Of a stretch of 8,304 nt of DNA, positions 7,306 through 8,304 are shown piece after piece; position 1 is the first letter of the stretch, and each line of letters opens with the position of its first letter. The stretch is from positions 1-8,304 of the forward strand of contig CAIKJM010000347.1 in NCBI GenBank assembly GCA_903827735.1, in the 5' to 3' direction. Made by a program: the position numbers and the translations under genes. This stretch comes from an uncultured Rhodanobacter sp. GTDB lineage: Bacteria; Pseudomonadota; Gammaproteobacteria; Xanthomonadales; Rhodanobacteraceae. Under the pieces are notes generated by a model. That model was not told the DNA's origin and did not search any database. It saw only the letters and a program-made list of their open reading frames with translations.

Positions 7306-7327
7306 ACAGACCGTCAACATTTATTTT
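7300..7327 (+). promoter_or_regulatory. Candidate promoter toward nagP overlapping the operator
   Basis: TTGTCA (7300-7305, five of six to TTGACA) and TATTTT (7322-7327, four of six) are 16 bases apart. The -35 is the right arm of the palindrome. The resulting leader to the nagP start at 7651 would be more than 300 bases, which is long, so the promoter nearer the gene may matter more. Confidence 0.35.
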
Positions 7328-7532
7328 TTTTGCCTTTACGGCGACGCAGCATCGTTGCGTAGGGGGTCCGCGACAGCACATGAACTGACACGGTAAACGG
7401 CGCTATTTAAGGCCAAATGCGGATCGTGACTCTGTTGGAAATTGCACTGATGCAGTGCCACATGAGCTGCCGAGAGCGATCTCCGAGGTATCCGATCTGC
7501 CGCGTCGGTAGTTGGCTTTGGTGCGACGCGAA

Positions 7533-7562
7533 TTGACAACGATGCACTTTACGGCCAATAAA
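7533..7562 (+). promoter_or_regulatory. Candidate nagP promoter with a partial operator
   Basis: A consensus -35 TTGACA (7533-7538), an 18-base spacer and AATAAA (7557-7562, four of six to TATAAT) lie about 90 bases before the nagP start. The -35 overlaps TGACAACG (7534-7541), identical to the left arm and centre of the palindrome at 7292; across the whole site 10 of 14 bases match. Confidence 0.45.
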
Positions 7563-7636
7563 GAGACATTCGCGATGTCCTCGCCCTTCGGGTCGATGAC
7601 GCCACGAAACACCAGATCATCCAGATCAAAGCACCC

Positions 7637-7642
7637 GGGGAG
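7637..7642 (+). promoter_or_regulatory. Ribosome binding site of nagP
   Basis: GGGGAG eight bases before the ATG at 7651. It supports this ATG over the later in-frame ATGs at 7702 and 7705, which already lie in the first membrane segment. Confidence 0.75.
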
Positions 7643-7650
7643 CATCATCG

Positions 7651-8304
7651 ATGTCAGCGACACTTACGGCGGCGCCGGCCGCACGCTCGAATTTCGGACC
7701 GATGATGATCATCGGCATGCTGTTTTTCATCTTCGGCTTCGTGACTTGGCTCAACGGGCCGTTGATCACCTTCGTCAAGCTGGCGTTTCAGGTCGACGAC
7801 TTTTACGCCTTCCTTGTTCCTTCCGCGTTTTACCTTTCGTACTTTTTTCTGTCGCTGCCGGCCTCGTTGGTGCTTCGCCGCACCGGCATGAAGAAAGGCA
7901 TGGCGCTGGGCCTGTTCGTGATGGCCGTTGGCGCGCTGCTGTTCGGCCAGTTTGTCAGCATGCGCGTCTTTGCCGGCGCGCTCACCGGCCTGTTTGTCAT
8001 CGGTGCCGGCCTGTCTCTTTTGCAGACCGCGTCGAATCCGTACATCAGCATTCTCGGGCCCATCGACAGCGCGGCGCAGCGCATCGCCTTCATGGGCATC
8101 TGCAACAAGGTCGCCGGCATTCTCGCGCCGGTGCTGATCGGCACGCTGGTGCTACACGGCATCGGCGATCTCGATCAGAAGGTCAAGGCCGCCGATCCGG
8201 TCACACGTGAAGCGCTACTCAACGAATTCGCCTCGCGCATCCACGCGCCGTACCTGTTCATGGCAGGCGTTCTGGTGCTGCTGGCGATCTGGATTGCGCG
8301 CTCC
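7651..8304 (+). CDS. nagP: NagP, FucP-type MFS permease for GlcNAc, C-terminal half missing (cut by right edge)
   Basis: An open frame of 218 codons to the window edge; FucP-type permeases are usually about 410-440 residues, so roughly half is present. It would import GlcNAc by proton symport across the inner membrane. The visible part has about six hydrophobic segments: 17-41, 52-75, 82-103, 106-130, 145-168 and 201-216. Family motifs are IFGFVTWLNGPLI (27-39), LRRTGMKKGM (75-84, the loop between segments two and three) and LQTASNPYIS (124-133). The acidic loop after segment five (about 169-200) fits the central cytoplasmic region, although segment assignment is approximate. Transcribed away from the kinase, it shares the operator region with it. 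NagP is recognised by likeness to GlcNAc permeases plus the locus; other FucP members carry fucose, glucose or galactose, so the substrate is an inference, though a strong one. Confidence 0.9.
   Translation, partial: MSATLTAAPAARSNFGPMMIIGMLFFIFGFVTWLNGPLITFVKLAFQVDDFYAFLVPSAFYLSYFFLSLPASLVLRRTGMKKGMALGLFVMAVGALLFGQFVSMRVFAGALTGLFVIGAGLSLLQTASNPYISILGPIDSAAQRIAFMGICNKVAGILAPVLIGTLVLHGIGDLDQKVKAADPVTREALLNEFASRIHAPYLFMAGVLVLLAIWIARS

Larger units (their letters stand above)
7201..7650. other. Divergent regulatory region between the kinase and nagP
   Basis: About 450 bases with no convincing gene, less GC-rich than the coding parts in its middle. It holds the palindrome at 7292-7305, an A/T run at 7319-7330, two candidate plus-strand promoters and a small inverted repeat GCACTG-ATG-CAGTGC (7444-7458). 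On the minus strand near the palindrome there are three TTGAC hexamers (7317-7312, 7306-7301, 7289-7284) that could serve as -35 for the kinase gene, but none has a good -10 at the right distance. Short reading frames here on both strands look like chance. Confidence 0.6.

Noticed and set aside
7292..7330. Palindrome followed by a T-run, resembling a plus-strand terminator
   Set aside because: The palindrome has no loop and is separated from the T-run by about 15 bases; no plus-strand gene ends here.
7403..7663. Minus-strand 86-codon frame in the divergent region
   Set aside because: It overlaps the nagP start, lacks a clear ribosome binding site and matches no family I recognise. A decayed gene fragment cannot be excluded but I have no support for it.
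7512..8210. Plus-strand 232-codon frame across the nagP start
   Set aside because: It is out of frame with nagP; after 7651 its translation is Arg/His-rich with no membrane segments, whereas the nagP frame shows clear FucP motifs.

Overview
The window reads as part of an N-acetylglucosamine (GlcNAc) / chito-oligosaccharide utilisation locus from a GC-rich gammaproteobacterium. The large TonB-dependent receptor of the Xanthomonas/Caulobacter type, the FucP-like NagP transporter and NagX sitting together point to the Xanthomonadales (Xanthomonadaceae or Rhodanobacteraceae such as Dyella or Rhodanobacter). The genus is an inference; there is no rRNA or other taxonomic marker here.

Layout from left to right: a nagX-type inner-membrane acyltransferase (1-604, minus, cut by the left edge); an exported family GH20 beta-N-acetylhexosaminidase (604-2928, minus) whose stop overlaps the nagX start by one base; a leader with a second hairpin and, before it, a rho-independent terminator (3000-3032); a 944-residue TonB-dependent receptor (3112-5946, minus); a 144-base regulatory gap with a candidate promoter and a tandem 16-base repeat; a glucokinase-family sugar kinase (6091-7200, minus); a 450-base divergent regulatory region containing a perfect 14-base LacI-type palindrome; and a divergent nagP sugar permease (7651-8304, plus, cut by the right edge). 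Two genes run off the ends of the window.

The genes fit one pathway. The receptor would take chito-oligosaccharides across the outer membrane, GH20 would release terminal GlcNAc in the periplasm, NagP would import GlcNAc across the inner membrane, and the kinase would make GlcNAc-6-phosphate. NagX is a HGSNAT-like membrane protein that recurs in such loci and whose exact role is unsettled. The deacetylase, deaminase and regulator (nagA, nagB, nagR/nagQ) are not in the window; they may lie beyond nagP or elsewhere.

I do not see an undescribed system. This is a recognisable pathway with some details worth checking: a leucine where E. coli glucokinase has a sugar-binding histidine, two kinds of putative operator, an internal terminator, and cysteine pairs in the receptor.
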